Part shown: in pieces, positions 50,739 through 50,805 of the stretch
How the letters are laid out: each line of letters begins with the position of its first letter
How positions within the stretch are numbered: position 1 is the stretch's first letter
Assembly: GCA_944391115.1 (NCBI GenBank)
Contig: CALXSJ010000022.1
Span: 1 to 50,805 of the forward strand
Source: an uncultured Victivallales bacterium
Lineage (GTDB): Bacteria; Verrucomicrobiota; Lentisphaeria; Victivallales; UBA1829
Reading direction: 5' to 3'
Length of the DNA: 50,805 nucleotides
Position numbers and translations under genes: made by a program
Notes under the pieces: model-generated
The model's input: only the letters and a program-made list of their open reading frames with translations
Told to the model about the DNA's origin: nothing
The model's database searches: none

Positions 50739-50805
50739 TCCCGGCGTCTAACTACTCTCCCGCACTCGAGTGTGCAGTACCATCGTCGTGGAGGTTCTTA
50801 ACGAT
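50739..50805 (-). rRNA. rrf: 5S ribosomal RNA, partial (5' part beyond window)
   Basis: The minus strand reads GTTAAGAACCTCC, then CGATGGTACTGC, then GGGAGAGTAGTTAGACGCCGGG, split here by key motifs; this matches the 3' half of bacterial 5S rRNA, including the GCCGGG that closes helix I. The 3' end is near 50739. The 5' portion and any 23S gene lie outside the window. Confidence 0.88.

Noticed and set aside
1-50805. tRNA genes, insertion sequences or prophage genes
   Set aside because: I saw no cloverleaf-type sequence, transposase, integrase or phage structural gene on reading both strands; a tRNA scan would confirm.

Overview
The window looks like chromosome of an anaerobic, fermentative member of the PVC superphylum, most likely a Lentisphaerota bacterium close to Victivallis. 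Two orphan type II-secretion-like pseudopilins carry the PVC-style H-X9-DG tail motif. Around them are LacI- and GntR-type regulators and secreted glycan-acting proteins (DUF4838, parallel beta-helix, GH78, SGNH, discoidin). A three-subunit [FeFe]-hydrogenase operon fits sugar fermentation with H2 production. The DNA is fairly GC-rich. The taxon is an inference from gene content; no full 16S/23S gene is present.

Layout. 1-4.2 kb (minus): a LacI regulator, a pseudopilin and a DUF4838 protein that runs off the left edge. 4.3-7.6 kb (plus): an MlaA lipoprotein fused to an alpha/beta-hydrolase, and a GxDLY/SGNH hydrolase. 7.6-10.9 kb: a MATE transporter, a Kdo/WaaP-like kinase and an EEP phosphatase. 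11.1-15.4 kb (plus): panD, four Tad-like genes with class III prepilin-type leaders, and djlA. 15.4-21.7 kb (minus): an overlapping six-gene operon LysM lipoprotein-phoH-pgpH-ybeY-CNNM/CorC-DUF502. 21.8-28.4 kb (minus): hisB, a zinc-ribbon Ser/Thr kinase, then fabD, fabG, acpP and fabF, with a terminator between acpP and fabF. 28.6-32.1 kb: an MFS transporter divergent from a GntR regulator plus creatininase operon. 32.2-39.4 kb: a pseudopilin and beta-helix pair (minus), divergent from a GntR regulator and GH78 enzyme (plus). 39.5-43.8 kb: the hydCBA operon. 43.9-50.3 kb: a Gfo/Idh oxidoreductase (minus), then rpmE, prfA, an ABC exporter, a TraB/GumN protein and a tandem-discoidin protein (plus). 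The right edge holds the 3' part of a 5S rRNA (minus) and its terminator.

Several blocks look like small regulated glycan-use units: a regulator with its own palindromic operator, a pseudopilin and a secreted glycan-acting protein. Housekeeping blocks (envelope/RNA operon, fatty-acid synthesis, translation) lie between them.

The most unusual signals are the MlaA-hydrolase fusion; the repeated pairing of an orphan pseudopilin with a secreted glycan protein; a kinase translationally coupled to fabD; a Tad-leader gene set without assembly machinery; and an intergenic repeat family (four copies, same orientation, all beyond the 3' ends of genes) set in chains of short perfect hairpins.
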